A DNA stretch of 63,315 bases from Nemertoderma westbladi (Eukaryota > Xenacoelomorpha > Nemertodermatida > Nemertodermatidae). The notes beneath the pieces are model-generated. The model searched no databases. It saw only the letters and a program-made list of their open reading frames with translations, and was not told where the DNA came from. The stretch lies in contig JAUCBJ010006542.1 in the NCBI GenBank assembly GCA_032718475.1, positions 1 to 63,315 on the forward strand, given 5' to 3'. Positions 9,610 to 19,830 of the stretch are shown here, in pieces (the first letter of the stretch is position 1; each line of letters begins with the position of its first letter). Both the position numbers and the translations under genes were made by a program.

Positions 9610-9800
9610 AAAAAATTCTGACATGTCTAAATGACAATTTGAAAATAACATTGTGATATGTCATTAATGTCAATTTGAAAATGACATGCAGGCATGTATA
9701 AACGTTAATTTGAAAATTACATTACATTCTGACCTATCAAATTGTCAATATGTAAATTAAATATTCTGACATATCTAAATATCGAAAATGTCAATTAAAT
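9610..9800. repeat. Degenerate AT-rich tandem repeat
   Basis: Roughly 50-bp imperfect units based on TCTGACATGTCTAAATG and CAATTTGAAAATGACAT occur three to four times with heavy divergence. Confidence 0.5.
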
Positions 9801-9851
9801 TTTCTATATCAAAAGAGAAAATGAAAGTTTGCTCTCGAAAAAAACAGACAA

Positions 9852-10026
9852 GGGGGACTTTCGCACAATAATAATTCATACCACTCTAGGGGAAAATCAA
9901 CGAAAATAACAGCTTATTAATCCCAAATATAAAACTGTATCCTGTTCTGTTGACTTTCGTTTATTGTTTTGGTTAGAATTACGAGATACTAATTCGCCGA
10001 GATGGGATTGACCTGAACCGGAAAAA
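9852..10026 (-). mobile_element. Diverged full-span copy of the dispersed TIR element
   Basis: Read on the minus strand it aligns end to end with the copy at 12709-12936: diverged TIR, GGCGAAT-like block, AACCAAAACAATAAAC core, GGATACAG, an AGCTGTTA segment, the CCCCTAGAG block and the second TIR (GGGGGACTTTCGCACAA at 9852 on the plus strand). The segment between the left TIR and the core is shorter. It ends about 70 bp downstream of the SH3BGR-family stop codon. Confidence 0.65.
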
Positions 10027-10083
10027 AGTGGTGTCCTATTTGGGTTGGGCTACTCTAGATATACATTATGTATCCTTTAAGTA

Positions 10084-10089
10084 TTTATT
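10084..10089 (-). terminator. Candidate poly(A) signal AATAAA for the SH3BGR-family gene
   Basis: AATAAA on the minus strand begins about 10 nt after the stop codon, which would give an unusually short 3' UTR. AT-rich context makes chance occurrence possible. Confidence 0.4.
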
Positions 10090-10098
10090 AGATCCGCG

Positions 10099-11931
10099 TT
10101 ACTTCCTCTCTCTTCTGGTTCTGGTTGTCCCGGCTACCTCATCCCCCTCCGCTCTCGGTTCACGCCGTCGTCTCGTTGTCGGTTCATCTTCCCCCTTCGG
10201 TTCCCGCCTTCTCCTACTTGTCCCGACCCCCTCCTCGGCACCCTCTCCCGCCACCTCCCGTCGTCTGCGACTCGTCTCGACTTCCCCATTCTCCCCCTCC
10301 ACCTCCCGTCGTCTACGACTCGTCCCGACTTCCCCACTCTCCCCCTCCACCTCCCGCCGTCGTCTAGGCACGTTCTCTACCTCATCACTCGTCGCTTCTC
10401 TTCGTCTTCTTGCCGACCTCTCCTCGCCAACGTTAGCCACATCTCGTCTACGTCTATTCGTCGTCTCGGATTCCCCATCTTTAGACTCCCTTCTTCTTCT
10501 CCTTGATGTAGAAACTGCTTCTATCTTGTCTTGTATCGTCTTTTCTGAGTCTATCATACCTTCGCCGGCTTTGGTTTCACCGTCGGCTGTTGTAGCTTCA
10601 TCTTGCTTGGGTTCATCTTTATCTACTTTGGTTTTACCTTCATCTACCTTCGTTTCGCCTGTGGAACCTTCATCTTCCATGGTTTCATCTCCAGCTGCCT
10701 TGGTTTCATCATCTTCATCTACTTTGGTTTTACCTTGATCTACCTTAGTTTCGCCTGTTGTATCTTCATCTTCTTTGGGTTCATCTTCTTCCGTCTTGGT
10801 TTCATCTTCATCTACTTTGGTTTTACCTTGATCTACCTTAGTTTCGCCTGTTGTATCTTCATCTTCTTTGGGTTCATCTTCTTCCGTCTTGGTTTCATCT
10901 TCATCTACTTTGGTTTTACTTTGATCCACATTTGTTTCGCCAGTTGTACCTTCCTCTTCTTTGGGTTCACCTTCTGTCTTGGTTTCATCTTCATCTACTT
11001 TGGTTTTACTTTGATCCACCTTTGTTTCGCCTGTTGTACCTTCATCTTCTTTGGGTTCACCTGTCTTGGTTTCATCTTCATCTACTTTGGTTTTACCTTG
11101 ATCTGCCTTCGTTTCGCCTGTTGTGCCTTCATCTTCCTTGATTTTATCCTCATCTGCCTTGGTTTCATCTGATCTCTTTTTCTTTTTTGTTATCTTTTTG
11201 TTTGGATCAGTTGCTTTTTTCTTTTTATTTTTTTTCACATCTGAAGTAGATTTCGGTTCTTCTTTACTTTTGTCTGTTTTTATTTCGGCTTCTCCGCTGA
11301 CATTCGTTTCATCTTTTACTCCATCACCGTCTTTAGGAGTGTCTCCTGCCGCGTCGTCAGTAGGAGTATCCCCAGTTACCTCATCTTTTGGGCCATCAGT
11401 ATTCGCCTTATCATCTTCACTCTCAACCTTCGCAATAACTTCGTTGCCATCACTGCCATCTTTTTCATTTCCATTATTCTCTGTATCAGATCCAGTAACT
11501 TCATCATTTTCTTTCGACTTGTCTTCAAGGTCATCCGCTTTCTCCTCGTCAACTTTTTCGTCAACATCCGATTCTTTATCACTCACATCTTCCTTTGCCG
11601 GCTGACTCTTTTTACGTATACGTTTTTCACTTTGAGGAGTTTCAAGTTTCAGAAAATCAAATAGATTTTCTTCCTCCAAATGTTCTAGGAATTCTGAATA
11701 GCCTCCGCAGTAATCGTCCTCGTTAAAGAACTGTGGCGGTGCGGGTGCTAGGTATCCCTTGCGCTCTATCTTCCCCTTGGCAATGAGAAGTTCTCTCGAA
11801 CGGTTATCCTGGGCCACATCGACCAATATGTAAGGGATTTCTTTACATTCTAGAATTAGTCGAGCTCTTTGTTGCCGTTTGCGGACCTCAATTGAACCGC
11901 AAATACTCGAAGTGAACAATCTCACACCCAT
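10099..11931 (-). CDS. SH3BGR: SH3BGR-family thioredoxin-fold protein with long acidic and tetra-arginine tail
   Basis: 610 residues. Residues 1-95 match the SH3BGR/SH3BGRL glutaredoxin-like domain: MGVRLFTSSICGS, then RKRQQRA, then the Pro-rich APAPPQFFNEDDY (the family's SH3-binding segment) and YSEFLEHLEEENLFDFLKL. The redox CxxC is absent, as in the family. Residues about 100-250 are Asp/Glu/Lys-rich with a KKKRSDE basic patch. About 253-435 are six repeats of 28-33 residues around KTKVDEDETKTEEDEPKEDE. About 470-610 hold eight blocks of four or five Arg (consensus SRRRREV), spaced 13-19 residues apart in acidic linkers, ending in RTRRERK. The tail is far longer than in vertebrate SH3BGR. 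The start codon has a strong Kozak context (ACCATGG). No intron is present. A perfect X-box lies 141 bp upstream. The role of the tail is unknown. Confidence 0.87.
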   Translation of the reverse strand: MGVRLFTSSICGSIEVRKRQQRARLILECKEIPYILVDVAQDNRSRELLIAKGKIERKGYLAPAPPQFFNEDDYCGGYSEFLEHLEEENLFDFLKLETPQSEKRIRKKSQPAKEDVSDKESDVDEKVDEEKADDLEDKSKENDEVTGSDTENNGNEKDGSDGNEVIAKVESEDDKANTDGPKDEVTGDTPTDDAAGDTPKDGDGVKDETNVSGEAEIKTDKSKEEPKSTSDVKKNKKKKATDPNKKITKKKKRSDETKADEDKIKEDEGTTGETKADQGKTKVDEDETKTGEPKEDEGTTGETKVDQSKTKVDEDETKTEGEPKEEEGTTGETNVDQSKTKVDEDETKTEEDEPKEDEDTTGETKVDQGKTKVDEDETKTEEDEPKEDEDTTGETKVDQGKTKVDEDDETKAAGDETMEDEGSTGETKVDEGKTKVDKDEPKQDEATTADGETKAGEGMIDSEKTIQDKIEAVSTSRRRRRESKDGESETTNRRRRDVANVGEERSARRRREATSDEVENVPRRRREVEGESGEVGTSRRRREVEGENGEVETSRRRREVAGEGAEEGVGTSRRRREPKGEDEPTTRRRREPRAEGDEVAGTTRTRRERK

Positions 11932-12708
11932 GGTAGAGGGTAAACGTAGACTGGGATATTAATCAACATAAAAAATAGGTAAATCCCATAGAAAGTTATA
12001 CAGATATTGAATTAATCAAACAGACTTAATATTATTAATACATCAACGCATAAAACATGCACTACTATCTTGTTGCCTGGGAAACGTTATCAAACAAAAT
12101 CAATATCTTTCAATATTTCGCAATGTATTGGGAAATATTGTAAACATAGTTCAGTACATTGACTAAGGACTAATCTAACGGATATACACTAAACCAACAC
12201 ACACCAAAGACTCGTTTATTACATTATGCTAACTAAAGGCCGGAAGACCCAGGCTTCCTTATTTTGTAATTAAAAAAATTGTTAATCAGAATTATGATCA
12301 GAAATAATATTACGTTTCCTTGAAATAATTAATAATTATTCAGCTCATTTCAATTCTCATCCAAAACAAAAATTAGTTTATCTAATCCTTCCCGGTATTA
12401 GGTTGAAAAAAAAAATAATTATTATATGTCGCAGATAATAAATATTGTGAGCCTTCACTCACTACATTGCTCGCAGCATAAGTAAATTGGGTCTGCAATG
12501 TCAGGTATTGTGGTATATCCTCCTGCAGTAGACGTAGACGCTGAGTTTATGTGGGTGGCTGCCTCTGTTCTACCAGTAATCTTGGATGGGCTAGGCTGTG
12601 GTATTTAATTCGTTATCTTATTGGTCACTGAAATCTGGAAGGCAGTTGAGATTCCTTCCAACCAGGTATTATTGACATCATTGATATACGTTCCCAAGTG
12701 AAGAGTCA
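11932..12708. other. 5' flank of the SH3BGR-family gene
   Basis: AT-rich with no gene. The only motif supported is the X-box at 12072-12085. Confidence 0.4.
12072..12085 (-). promoter_or_regulatory. RFX X-box
   Basis: On the minus strand this reads GTTTCCCAGGCAAC, a perfect fit to the RFX consensus RYYNYY-N2-RRNRAC. It lies 141 bp upstream of the SH3BGR-family start codon, the usual distance for X-boxes of ciliary genes. Binding is inferred. Confidence 0.5.
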
Positions 12709-12936
12709 GGGGGGAAAACTGGACGCAAAACCCGCCTTGGCGAATAAATATCCCGCATCAATGTTAAATTCTCAATTTAGGGAAAGGAGCAGGTTACAGT
12801 GGCACGTTATTTTAACCAAAACAATAAACTAAGCACAATAGAACAGGTTACAGTTTTATTTTTGAGAATAATCAGCTGTTAATTGCGTCGAATTTCCCCT
12901 GGAGAGGGATGCATTTTTATTGCGTCCAGTTTCCCC
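12709..12936 (+). mobile_element. Best-preserved copy of the dispersed TIR element (MITE-like, 228 bp)
   Basis: Ends are inverted repeats: GGGGAAAACTGGACGCAA at the left and, read inward from the right, GGGGAAACTGGACGCAA. Internal order: CCCGCCTTGGCGAATAAA, CAATGTTAAATTCTC, GGAAAGGAGCAGGTTACAG, AACCAAAACAATAAAC, a second AGGTTACAG, AATCAGCTGTTA, CCCCTGGAGAGG. There is no coding capacity. No target duplication is obvious. Confidence 0.75.
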
Positions 12937-12944
12937 GGTATACA

Positions 12945-13030
12945 GACGTTTCGGCCTAGGACGTTTCGGTCCAGGACGTTTCGGCCTGGACATTTCGGCC
13001 CGGACGATTCGGCCCGGACGTTTCGGCCCA
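12945..13030 (+). repeat. 13-15-bp GACGTTTCGGCC tandem
   Basis: Six to seven degenerate copies of GGACGTTTCGGCC immediately follow the TIR element. They are CpG-rich in AT-rich surroundings. Confidence 0.75.
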
Positions 13031-13600
13031 TGACTGTAACTTAATGAAAAGGCTAACTTGTTTGATATGATAATAATTATTCATTAAAATTATAATTATT
13101 TCACAATAACATACAAACACTTAATAAAATATCTTTCATGAAATGGCTATTTAATTTATCTTTATTTCAAAATAAAATAAACATTAGGGAAGTGGTGCTC
13201 TGGTTCCATAGACAATTCGCCATCAATTATATTATGCGGCCGAAAAAATGCAAGTCAGAACAAATCTATTGGTCTCGAGTACCACATTACTAATCCTAAT
13301 ATACAGTACTACCAAAGTGAATCAATTTCACGACCCATGTAGAGCTTATATCTCGTCTGATCGATATATTTTGGAGATACTTCATTAACTTTAAACATTA
13401 GGCCTACTCAATTGATAATTCTTGTAGCTGGACAGTGTATTGCAGCTATGTCTTAATGATCTGTTGAAACAATAAGTCTCATCTTCGATGATAGATGATT
13501 TTGATTTATACTGATAGATAGATAACGACGTATAATGCTTTTATTAATACATATGCTTTTAATACATATTTTATTTCACTTCACATCCACTCTGGTCCTT
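13031..13600. other. AT-rich DNA without a gene
   Basis: Nothing recognised. Confidence 0.4.
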
Positions 13601-13720
13601 TTAATGCGCATACATTTCATCTAAATTTAAATTTAATACGCATACATTTCATCTAAATTTAAATTTAATACGCATACATTTCATCTAAATTTAAATTTAA
13701 TACGCATATATTTTATCTCA
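13601..13720. repeat. 32-bp tandem repeat, about 3.7 copies
   Basis: Unit with TAATACGCATACATTTCATC and an AAATTTAAATTT tract; period 32 bp (anchor positions 13607, 13639, 13671, 13703). Confidence 0.85.
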
Positions 13721-14135
13721 TTCCATATGACATCCTGTCTGTCTCTTAATTATTAGCAATGCTCCTATAATGAAATATTTCTTATCTATTATATTTTTAA
13801 GACCAACATTAAAATACAGTAATAATTTTAATTCGGTTTATTTTAATGTACTTAATTTATTGACTCACATTTTAAAGTACGTATGTTTTTTTATGGGGGA
13901 AACCCCATCATCATAATACTAAAGTTAATTTGTCAACATATGTTATCTTTGTTCTAAGTTACAGTATGGTGTATATTTATATTAATAAATAATAATAATA
14001 ATATTACATTAGTTATTATTTATAAATATAATGTAGAACTTCGATCTTGACGACTTTCAAACAAGTGTTCGAGCAGTTCCTACTGACAACTCCTCTTGTA
14101 ACGAACGTAACAACTACAAAACAAATATATTGAAC
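13721..14135. other. AT-rich DNA without a gene
   Basis: Nothing recognised beyond simple AT-rich and AAT-type sequence near 13985-14005. Confidence 0.4.
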
Positions 14136-14318
14136 TCAATGTTAAATTCTCAATTTAGGGAAAGGAGCAGGTTACAGTGGCACGTTATTTTAACCAAAAC
14201 AATAAACTAAGCACAATAGAACATGTTACAGTTTTATTTTTGAGAATAATCAGCTGTTATTTGCGTCGAATTTCCCCTGGAGAGGGGTGCATTTTTATTG
14301 CGTCCAGTTTCCTCCCCT
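14136..14318 (+). mobile_element. Copy of the dispersed TIR element lacking its left end
   Basis: Nearly identical to 12761-12936 from CAATGTTAAATTCTC to the right TIR (GCGTCCAGTTTCC). The left roughly 50 bp, including that TIR, are absent. High identity to the 12709 copy implies recent spread. Confidence 0.75.
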
Positions 14319-14559
14319 GTTGCGGAGAACTACTATTTTTTTAATAATTAGTCGACTATTATTCATTGATCAGAGAAATTATCTTTCCTATCGAAAAATT
14401 ACACATCGGATTCGGAAAGGAATTTGGGCTTCCCTAAACTATCATAATGCCAGATAGGCAACTTTCGTATTTTCTACCATCTTCCAAAACAAACAGTATG
14501 GGAAACTTCACATTGATAGTATTTTTATATTCACTGATATGTTCTCATCTGGGGTGGCG

Positions 14560-14695
14560 CGAATGTTGTTCCTAATTATATTTTGCAAATTTTGTTCCAA
14601 CGGGTAGCGAACTTAGTTCCTCTATTCGCGAACTTTGTTCCTATTATTGCGAACTTTGTTCTTATTATCGCGAACTTTGTTTCCATCTCTTTCAG
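14560..14695 (+). repeat. Degenerate GCGAACTTTGTTCC tandem
   Basis: About five copies of a 20-24-bp unit GCGAACTTTGTTCCTATTAT with variable spacers, making a short open frame that is not supported as a gene. Confidence 0.7.
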
Positions 14696-16139
14696 ATTAT
14701 ATTTTAGTATATCTTACTTAATGCATATATTGATTACAAATTATTCAACTAGACAAACAGTGTTGTGCCTGCAGGGTGCTACTGAGTATTGGCAATACGA
14801 CGTTACTACCAATATTGTACAATAAATGCATCGTTTGATAAATGAGCATTGTATCCTATAGGATGAACCGTGCAATTAGCATCCTTGTATGGTAAATATC
14901 CAGCAGGCATTTACTAATAGACCTAAGTCTTTCACCGCCATCCATATTATTTGACATTAAACTCAGATCATCATCACCTTGTCGAGGTATATCAACTGTA
15001 TCTGGTAGTTTTCCTATACTTTTGGTTGGTTGTATTTCCGAGTTGTTAGTTCGTACTAATTTTCTGTTATTGAATAATAAAATATTTTCGATGTTCCATA
15101 GCTCTGCGATGAAAAGCAATAATACAATATTTCATAAAGAATCATTGGAAGAAGATGGTGCGAGGGCGGATGCACTATAAGGCGGACTATCACAATATAG
15201 TATGGAGAAGAATGGTGTCAATTGAAGGGTTACTATATCTTATAGATGGTTTCCGGCAGGTACAGTATATGTAACTCGCAGAAGTTGTTAGTGCAATAAG
15301 CTCATCTGAAGTTCCTCACTGTAGGCTACAACATAACAGATAAAGGTTGGGACTTTTCAAATGCGTAGGCCTTATATTGGTTAGATATTGTAGATATACA
15401 GTATGATATGGGGCCGCTTTTGGTCAAGATTGTATTTCGTGGCGTTGTATCTATGATTTATTGTCGTGAACTTTATCATTATTTTTGAAAAATGTTTAAG
15501 AGATAAGTGACCAGGATTATGTTTGATGTAGGCCTATATTGCGACCAACAGGCGGTTATTCAATCTTTATTCAATATTCCAGGTAATCTAACTACAGTAT
15601 CCTTTGGGTTGTCGTCAGTGGGGCAGGGGGCAGTAGGGATGCCACATATCTAGATTAGTGTTCCCAAGGATCTCATCCACTCTGTTGGAATGTAAATAAT
15701 GGAATAGCAGTTCTCCTCATTGTGGAGCTGTCCAAGGACGACGGTTGAATCCTCCCAGTAATTCCCTTTAATTTCCAGGATGGCATCCGCTACATAGATA
15801 GAGGCTCGAGCGCGTAATTGAGATGCACACAGTTATAATTTTAGTACAGGCCGGGTTTGAGCCTGAGGTGAAAGTGGATCGCACATTGCTGAATACAAGG
15901 CGGGATTTCGACACTATACAAGGTAGAGTGCCGGGCCGCTCCATGGACTGAGGCATCTGAGAATATGTGCAGGTCTATTTTGGTCAATGTCAGCGCAGCA
16001 TCGTGATCTTGCCTATGCTGGGCAAATATTTGTTCCACTTTGGCCTGATGTCATGGGGAATAGGTTTGTCCCATCCAATTTTCAACCTGTATACGTCTTT
16101 AAGGATCTGCTTTCCAATGACTATCAATGTTGTTGCAAG
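14696..16139. other. Region without a recognisable gene
   Basis: Short open frames on both strands show no family resemblance. TAGGCCTA-type words recur. It could include the decayed 5' part of the RTE element, but no endonuclease motif was found. Confidence 0.4.
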
Positions 16140-17993
16140 TCAGAAAGGATTATAGATCCAAGATCGAATAGCAGAATGCTAAGATTAATCTAGATATCGT
16201 TTGTGCGCGATCAGAAGCTCCGCTTCGTATAACTCCGTATAACTCCCAGGCATGGAGATCGATCAACTTGCTTGCTGGTCGAAAAAGCCAACCAACCACC
16301 AAGGTTAAGGCTGAATCACCAGCCGATCGCCTCAATGGTTGGAAGGCCCACTTTGAAAAGCTCCTCAATAATGACAGGGTATTGCCTGATAACTTTATAG
16401 AAGTAAAAGTGTCTGAGTCTGTACTCCCAGATATTCCCATTGGTGATATCTCCTTTGCAGAAGTGAAGGCTGCTGCAAAGAGCATTAAGACCAATCGTGC
16501 CAGTGGAGTAGATGGTGTTCCCCCTGAGGTCTTTAAAATACCTGAGTGTTTAAAGCTCATCTATCCCATCATAGTAGACATGTACCGTACAACAAGAGTC
16601 CCACAAGAAATGAAAACAAATAAGTTGGTGCCAGTTCCCAAGAAGGGCAACCTAACACTCTATGGTTCTTTTCGGGGAATCTCATTGATCTCGATTGCTG
16701 CAAAGCTATACAATAGAATTCTATTAAATCGCATCAGGGATCCCATTGAGAGACTGCTCCGTGGAAATCAGAATGGGTTCCGTAAAGGTCGTGGGACCAT
16801 GGAGCCCATTTTAGCACTTAGAAGGATAATTGAAGAGTTATCAAAAAAGAAAGACAGGCATCTGGCTGTTATCTTTGTTGACTTCTTCAAGGCCTTTGAT
16901 TCAGTCTCTCGCTTACGTATGTTCAGCATACTTTCATTATATGGGATTCCTGATGAAATTATTGCAGCAATCAGATCAGTATACGATGGTTCGACAACAT
17001 TTGTGTCTACTGTTGATGGTGACACAGAACCATTTGAAGTGTTATGGGGCGTCCTCCAGGGAGACACACTTGCACCATTCTTGTTCATAATTGTTGTTGA
17101 CTATGTTCTACGCATGTCCTTAGATCATCATAATGATGATGGGGTGATGATAACTCCACCTACTGGCTCCAGAAGTCGAGGAAATCCGGCCAAGTACCTA
17201 ACTGATCTAGACTTTGCTGATGACTTAGGAGTACTCTCAGAATCACTAGAGGGAGCCCAACGGCTCCTCAGCTCATTAGAACATGCTGCTTCTAGTGTTG
17301 GTCTTTTTATTAACTCCAGAAAGACCAAAATTTTGACAGTTAACTTTGAAAGTCCTCAGCAAGTCTCTGATCGGATGAGCATAAGCTCAAAAGATGGTTA
17401 TGCTTGAGCATGTGGATGACTTCTGCTACCTGGGATCATGGATCCGGAAGTCAGGTGAGGACCTTCGAATACGTAAGGGAAAGGCATGGGCAGCCTTGAA
17501 TAGGCTTTCCAGGATTTGGAAGTCACCGAGAATTAATCGGAAACTTAAGGTCCGATTATTTAGAGCAGCAGTAGTTCCAGTACTCCTCTATGGGAGTCCA
17601 TGCTGGGCTCTAACTGCTGAGGACACCAAATCTCTGGATGGCACATTCACAAGAATGCTACGCCGGGTTCATTGTGTCAAGTTCAATGCACACATCTCCA
17701 ACCAGACACTATATAACATTGGAGGTGTCTCATTGGTTCCCCCAAGCTTGACACTAGAACAAAAGCGCCTCCGCTTTGCAGGACATTGCTTTCGCCGTGA
17801 GGACCAGCCAGTGCATAATCTTGTACTTTGGCAGCCTCATGGAGTGAATAAGCATGGTGGACAGCCCATGACTTTCTTGAGACGCATCTTAAAGGACACT
17901 GGCCTTGAAGATGCGGATGATCTAGCAAATGTCATGGGTGATAGGGAGTTGTGGTGGTGCAATTTTGTCGATAAGCCGGCACAGCATTCTTAA
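16140..17993 (+). mobile_element. 5'-truncated RTE-like non-LTR retrotransposon
   Basis: The recognisable part starts in the linker before the reverse transcriptase, where one in-frame TAG occurs near 16169, and ends at the natural end of the polyprotein. The apurinic-type endonuclease is missing. No target duplication or clear 3' tail was identified. The RT is close to intact, so the copy is not very old. Confidence 0.8.
16202..17993 (+). pseudogene. Reverse transcriptase of the RTE-like element, one frameshift
   Basis: The polyprotein is read in one frame to 17407 and, after a frameshift near 17395, in another to 17993. RT blocks: NRASGVDGVPPE, FRGISLISIAAKLYNRIL, NGFRKGRGTMEPI, VIFVDFFKAFDSV, GVLQGDTLAPFLFII, and catalytic LDFADDL (FADD at 17213-17224). 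After the shift come CYLGSWI, LYGSPCWAL, RLRFAGHCFRRED and a C-terminal DTGLEDADDL/MGDRELWW segment, an arrangement typical of RTE-like elements. No ATG initiates the open region. The frameshift and missing 5' end make it non-autonomous. Confidence 0.82.
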
Positions 17994-18784
17994 AAATGCA
18001 GCTGCAATGCAGCATGCCGATCCTAGTAGCTAGTAGTAACGACGGAATTGGTGTTAGTGTTCTGTTCTGCTCTGCTCTGGTTGACTACCGTTTATGGCCT
18101 GCGTGAACTCGGGAGTTCTTCAGAATTTCTCGAAGTTCCTTTCCTAACCCGATGATCTCTTCTACGGTGTTACCTAACGCCATGCCGTCATTAACATAGA
18201 AACCCTTAAGATCATAAGTATTGCATCATGAATATATTATCCGTGTTTTCCGTCCACTTTTGCCCGTATGCCCCGTGTAAATTTGTATGAGGATTACTTT
18301 GCTCACATATTCTGAACTATCATCTTGTAGGGTTGATTGATTGATTAGTTTATCTTTTATTCACAATATGGGGTTAAGATTACCCCATATACTAACACAA
18401 TATACAATACGCAAATACAATTATCGCATTGATAGGCATGTTCCTAGGTTCGCCTTCACCGTCGTACCATAAGAAAATTTGGCAGGGTCACTGTCGTTCT
18501 TCGTCACGTTTACCATGTTAAACATTGCTTCGATATTGCATATGAATGAAAACTTCCCAAAGCGAAAACGAAGGAGAACCTCAATTCCGAGTCATAAATA
18601 TTTGGTCCATAAGATAGTCATATAAATGATTTGCATTGGTTTTGACCGCCGCATCAACAACTCTGCGAAGTTTGTTTTCCTTTCTTTTTGACAACGGCGA
18701 TGTGCAGTGGATGGTACTAAGTACGTACAATCCGTATTTGATTCGTCATCCGGAAGTTTGAAACTGTCTGTAAGTCTCAGATAA
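17994..18784. other. Region without a gene; small hairpin
   Basis: At 18366-18390 a perfect 9-bp stem (ATATGGGGT/ACCCCATAT) with a 7-nt loop follows a GATTGATTGATT run and could be a retroelement tail. Nothing else was recognised. Confidence 0.4.
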
Positions 18785-18948
18785 GGGGGGGGGGGGGGGG
18801 GGGAGGAGGCCGAGTACTGTAACCTGTTTTATTGTGTTTAGTTTATTGCTTTGGTTAAAATAACGTGCCACTGTAACATGCTCCTTTCCCTAAATGGAGA
18901 ATTCAACATTGAGGCGGGTTTTGCGTCCAGTTCCCCCCCCCCCCCCCC
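18785..18948 (-). mobile_element. Dispersed TIR element with ends expanded into G and C runs
   Basis: Read on the minus strand: C-run complement, AACTGGACGCAAAACCCGCC, CAATGTTGAATTCTCC, GGAAAGGAGCATGTTACAG, AACCAAAGCAATAAAC, AGGTTACAG. It is internally shortened. A run of 19 G (18785-18803) and a run of 16 C (18933-18948) bound it, where other copies have four to six. Confidence 0.65.
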
Positions 18949-19678
18949 TGTCTCGTAAGTCTGTAACAAAATTTGCCGATGCGAGATATGTCTCCAAATA
19001 AAATCATCACTATAAAACTTTTAAGACTTTGGGAAACAATAGAAGTAACAACCGTTAATGGCCACAATTATCGCGTTCAAAACATAAACATTCTAAGTTT
19101 CATAAACAAATGTATTAATATAATCAATTTATAACTACATAAATAAGAACCCTTATTAGACATAAAGTAAAATACAGTTAGCAGCACACACTAATAAACT
19201 ACGTACATTATAGTAGATGTTATAAGTTTAGCACTATTCACAATATATAATTGTATCCACATATTTTATAAGAGTACACAATATATCAACTATACATACA
19301 TACATTATTACTTTCTATGTAAGCATATTTCATAATTTAACCTTTTAAGTAAATACATTAAATACACGCGTGATAATTATAAAGAAAAAAATTAGTTAAA
19401 CCAAATCACATGGCAGCACATTATTACATATAATATCAATTAATATAGCGGTATTATATTACATGAATTGAAAAAGCCACTATTAAAGCATTTAAAATAA
19501 ATTGGAACATTGTATTATTACTATTGAATTACAGTGCTAGAAAATAAAAAGACATATTATTAAATTACATGAAATTAAAACTCAGGCGTATTTTTATAAT
19601 AAATTGGTTGCCGATTTTTCGTACATTAGTTTAATTCACTAAATACACAGATTACCCTACACTTCCATATCAATGGAG
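18949..19678. other. AT-rich DNA without a gene
   Basis: Nothing recognised. Confidence 0.4.
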
Positions 19679-19830
19679 GGGGGGGGGGGGGGGGGGGGTT
19701 GGCCGCAAATCCTATCTCGGCGAATAAAAAAATTATATCAATGTTATATTACTATTTAGGGAAAGGAACAGGGTACAGTGACACTTTATTCTAACCCAAA
19801 CAATAAACGAAAGTCAATAGAAAGTAGCGA
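19679..19830 (+). mobile_element. Diverged, 3'-incomplete copy of the dispersed TIR element starting in a 20-G run
   Basis: Twenty G (19679-19698) are followed by GGCCGCAAATCC (diverged TIR), CTCGGCGAATAAA, CAATGTTATATTAC, GGAAAGGAACAGGGTACAG and AACCCAAACAATAAAC. The right end is not recognisable. Confidence 0.6.

Noticed and set aside
10028-11605. Several long plus-strand frames opposite the SH3BGR-family gene
   Set aside because: They are the complement of acidic and Arg-rich codons (Ser/Phe/Leu-rich translations), with no homology. The minus strand carries the recognisable domain.
15841-16038. Minus-strand peptide with LHIFSDAS, resembling an RNase H motif of BEL/Pao elements
   Set aside because: Only eight residues match, the following positions do not, and no neighbouring integrase or RT is present on that strand.
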